From JAUVXJ01 sp034430275 (lineage in GTDB: Bacteria > Chloroflexota > Anaerolineae > UBA7937 > B3-Chlor), in assembly GCA_034430275.1 (NCBI GenBank), contig DAOUEW010000359.1, positions 1-6,727 of the forward strand: a DNA stretch of 6,727 bases, read 5' to 3'. Made by a program: the position numbers and the translations under genes. Shown one piece after another: positions 6,657 to 6,727 of the stretch. The notes beneath the pieces were generated by a model, which did not search any database, was not told the origin of the DNA, and saw nothing but the letters and a program-made list of their open reading frames with translations. The first letter of the stretch is position 1, and each line of letters starts with the position of its first letter.

Positions 6657-6727
6657 GATGGCCCTTCACGGACCTTCCTGAGGGCTGGCGCGCCTTCTCC
6701 ATGGGGGAACACCGGGAGGATTCTCGC
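6657..6727 (-). other. Upstream flank, possibly the 3' tail of a preceding gene
   Basis: These 71 nt precede the GT4 gene. All three minus-strand frames are open from the right edge: one ends at TGA 6668-6666, 9 nt before the GTG; a second runs into the GT4 gene and ends at TGA 6628-6626; the third runs further. Any could be the end of an upstream gene, but the piece is too short to choose. I see no promoter here, which favours the operon beginning outside the window. Confidence 0.3.
6662..6667 (-). promoter_or_regulatory. Ribosome binding site deciding the GTG start of the GT4 gene
   Basis: GAAGGG on the minus strand, 5 nt before the GTG at 6656. No ATG lies in frame between the upstream TGA (6668-6666) and this GTG, so the site decides the start. 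Confidence 0.6.

Noticed and set aside
6687..6694. GGCGCGCC palindrome near the right edge
   Set aside because: An eight-base GC palindrome is expected by chance in GC-rich DNA and has no supporting context.

Overview
This window looks like part of a surface-polysaccharide or glycoconjugate locus from a GC-rich bacterium (about 60% GC by eye). No marker gene fixes the lineage. The GTAG...CTAC extragenic palindromes, the large GT-C membrane protein and the Trm112-like zinc ribbon remind me of Chloroflexota (Anaerolineae-like) genomes, but that is an impression, not a demonstration. Every gene I can support lies on the minus strand, so the locus reads from the right edge to the left.

Reading 5'->3' on the minus strand: (1) about 70 nt at the right edge that may hold the tail of an upstream gene; (2) a GT4-type cytosolic glycosyltransferase with a GTG start (6656-5514); (3) an 85-nt gap, then a 1194-residue membrane protein (5428-1844) with a GT-C-like multi-spanning N-terminal half, a roughly 700-residue extracytoplasmic part containing two carbohydrate-binding-like beta-sandwich regions, a YfhO-like C-terminal fold and a last membrane helix; (4) a 12-helix oligosaccharide flippase of the MOP/PST type (1854-547), whose start overlaps the end of the previous gene by 11 nt. 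Genes 2 to 4 are read as one operon.

The 285-nt region 262-546 separates this operon from the next gene. It contains two strong palindromes that share GTAG...CTAC ends (382-411 and 484-512), two weaker hairpins, and a near-consensus sigma70-type promoter (TTGACT, 17 bp, TATGAT). Its -10 box lies only 9 nt before the next ATG, so that mRNA should be nearly or fully leaderless. The next gene (261 to the left edge) encodes a four-cysteine Trm112-like zinc ribbon and is cut by the window edge; such domains often sit at the N-terminus of SAM-dependent methyltransferases.

Working model (inference): the GT4 enzyme helps build a lipid-linked glycan on the cytoplasmic face, the flippase moves it across the membrane, and the GT-C protein transfers, extends or holds the sugar on the outer face through its carbohydrate-binding-like modules. 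No Wzy polymerase, ligase or priming transferase is visible here. No tRNA, rRNA, CRISPR array, transposase or phage gene was seen.
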